A stretch of DNA of 64,000 nt from Loxodes magnus (lineage: Eukaryota > Ciliophora > Karyorelictea > Loxodida > Loxodidae): the NCBI GenBank assembly GCA_946699065.1, contig CAMPDV010001955.1, positions 1 through 64,000 of the forward strand, written 5' to 3'. Positions 63,401 through 64,000 of the stretch are shown piece by piece. The position numbers and the translations under genes were made by a program. How positions within the stretch are numbered: position 1 is the first letter of the stretch; every line of letters starts with the position of its first letter. The notes under the pieces are model-generated. The model ran no database searches. It saw nothing but the letters and a program-made list of their open reading frames with translations, and was not told the DNA's origin.

Positions 63401-64000
63401 ACTTCCCGATACGATGAACTCTGAATCACTGGATATAGCCATAGCAGATACATAACTAGTGTGACCACTCATGGTCTTACAGGTACCTGTCTTGACGTCC
63501 CATAGTCTCACCGTATAATCATGACTTCCCGATACGATGAACTCTGAATCACTGGATATAGCCACAGCAGATACATGACTAGTGTGACCACTCATGGTCT
63601 TACAGGTACCTGTCTTGACGTCCCATAGTCTCACCGTCTTATCATAACTTCCCGATACGATGAACTCTGAATCACTGGATATAGCCATAGCAGATACATA
63701 ACTAGTGTGACCACTCATGGTCTTACAGGTACCTGTCTTGACGTCCCATAGTCTCACCGTCTCATCATAACTTCCCGATACGATGAACTCTGAATCACTG
63801 GATATAGCCACAGATCATACATGACTAGTGTGACCACTCATGGTCTTACAGGTACCTGTCTTGACGTCCCATAGTCTCACCGTCTAATCATAACTTCCCG
63901 ATACGATGAACTCTGAATCACTGGATATGGCCACAGATGATACCTAATTAGTGTGACCACTCATGGTCTTACAGGTACCTGTCTTGACGTCCCATAGTCT
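42486..64000 (-). CDS. Giant WD40-repeat array, about 175 repeats of 41 residues in one open frame (both ends missing)
   Basis: A 123-bp unit repeats to the right edge of the window. Each unit encodes a WD40 repeat built from SGHT, a variable cluster, S(V/A)A(I/M)SSDSEFIVSGS, a second variable cluster, then TVRLWDVKTGTCKTM. Under the standard code it breaks into short ORFs at TAG (SGSGD-Q-T), TAA and TGA (HTSHV-W-SVA). With TAA/TAG=Gln and TGA=Trp all units are open, and the frame keeps one phase (first codon base at 1 modulo 3) from about 42,600 to 63,811, with no indel detected. That is over 7,100 codons. Seven such repeats make one beta-propeller, so this equals roughly 25 propellers. The 3' end is cut by LINE-like sequence at 42,485 and the 5' end is outside the window. 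It may be a gene for a giant scaffold or recognition protein, or a tandem amplification that is no longer expressed. Confidence 0.8.
48938..52627 (-). repeat. Segmental duplication in the WD40 array: two 1,845-bp blocks (15 repeats each)
   Basis: The variant signature at 48,938-49,981 recurs 1,845 bp (15 x 123) later at 50,783-51,880, including the rare TTTAATATTGACTTCC unit, the GACGTTCCATAG unit and the AACTTACCGATAC unit in the same order. Copy 2 differs near 51,830, where GTCTTATCATGAC replaces the Gln-bearing GTCTAATCTCCAC. Confidence 0.8.
55574..58033 (-). repeat. Segmental duplication in the WD40 array: two 1,230-bp blocks (10 repeats each)
   Basis: The run of variant repeats at 55,574-56,500 recurs at 56,804-57,730, exactly 1,230 bp apart and nearly identical; one difference encodes ISNDSEF versus ISSDSEF. 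Part of the block occurs again at 58,157. Related blocks at 54,542, 59,339 and 60,569 are separated by whole multiples of 123 bp. Confidence 0.8.

Noticed and set aside
42486..64000. Many separate short WD40 genes of 60-226 codons on the minus strand, one after another
   Set aside because: They are pieces of one frame. All share the same phase and are separated only by TAA, TAG or TGA, which this genome reads as Gln or Trp. Many begin at GTG inside TVRLWD rather than at a real start codon.

Overview
The window looks like nuclear DNA of a ciliate that reads all three standard stop codons as sense: TAA and TAG as glutamine and TGA as tryptophan, with TGA apparently also used as a stop near gene ends. 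This is close to the karyorelict and Condylostoma nuclear codes. The evidence is in the sequence. Recognisable protein families stay in frame only if TAA/TAG are Gln, and TGA repeatedly falls where the family needs Trp: the blade-closing Trp of a WD40 repeat (32388-32390) and the invariant Trp of the reverse transcriptase NWRPI motif (40032-40034). Under the standard code the window appears to hold only short broken ORFs; under the ciliate code most of the right half is coding or ex-coding. The species cannot be named from this sequence.

Layout. (1) 1-29,824: one huge satellite of about 324 head-to-tail 92-bp units, with no genes. (2) 29,825-32,050: AT-rich spacer with a 300-bp GC-richer island of unknown nature, a duplicated ~130-bp segment, an A-rich simple repeat and a decayed ~60-bp tandem repeat. 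(3) 32,056-34,637, minus strand: a nearly intact gene of about 850 codons with RING-like zinc finger, Gln-rich helical region, pentapeptide repeats and seven WD40 repeats, with a probable 30-nt intron and one apparent single-base frameshift. (4) 34,640-36,760: AT-rich spacer with one possible small ORF and an isolated element-end fragment. (5) 36,760-42,485: a head-to-tail train of non-LTR (LINE-type) retrotransposon copies, all on the minus strand, 5'-truncated and joined at short tetranucleotide tails. (6) 42,486-64,000 and beyond: about 175 nearly identical 123-bp (41-residue) WD40 repeats on the minus strand, in one uninterrupted reading frame for the whole 21.5 kb.

How the parts relate. 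The repeats of the giant array are almost the same as blades 1-5 of the seven-bladed gene at 32-34.6 kb, so the array is an amplification of such a gene. Its 3' end is cut off at 42,485 by a LINE-like fragment, and its 5' end lies beyond the window. Differences between array repeats fall in two short codon clusters on a nearly invariant scaffold, a pattern known from the WD40 recognition domains of fungal HET-D/HET-E-type immune receptors. Satellite, array and retrotransposon train show segmental duplications that are whole multiples of their units, so unequal exchange is shaping most of the window. A region this rich in satellite suggests germline (micronuclear) DNA or a lineage that retains satellites in the macronucleus; that is inference.
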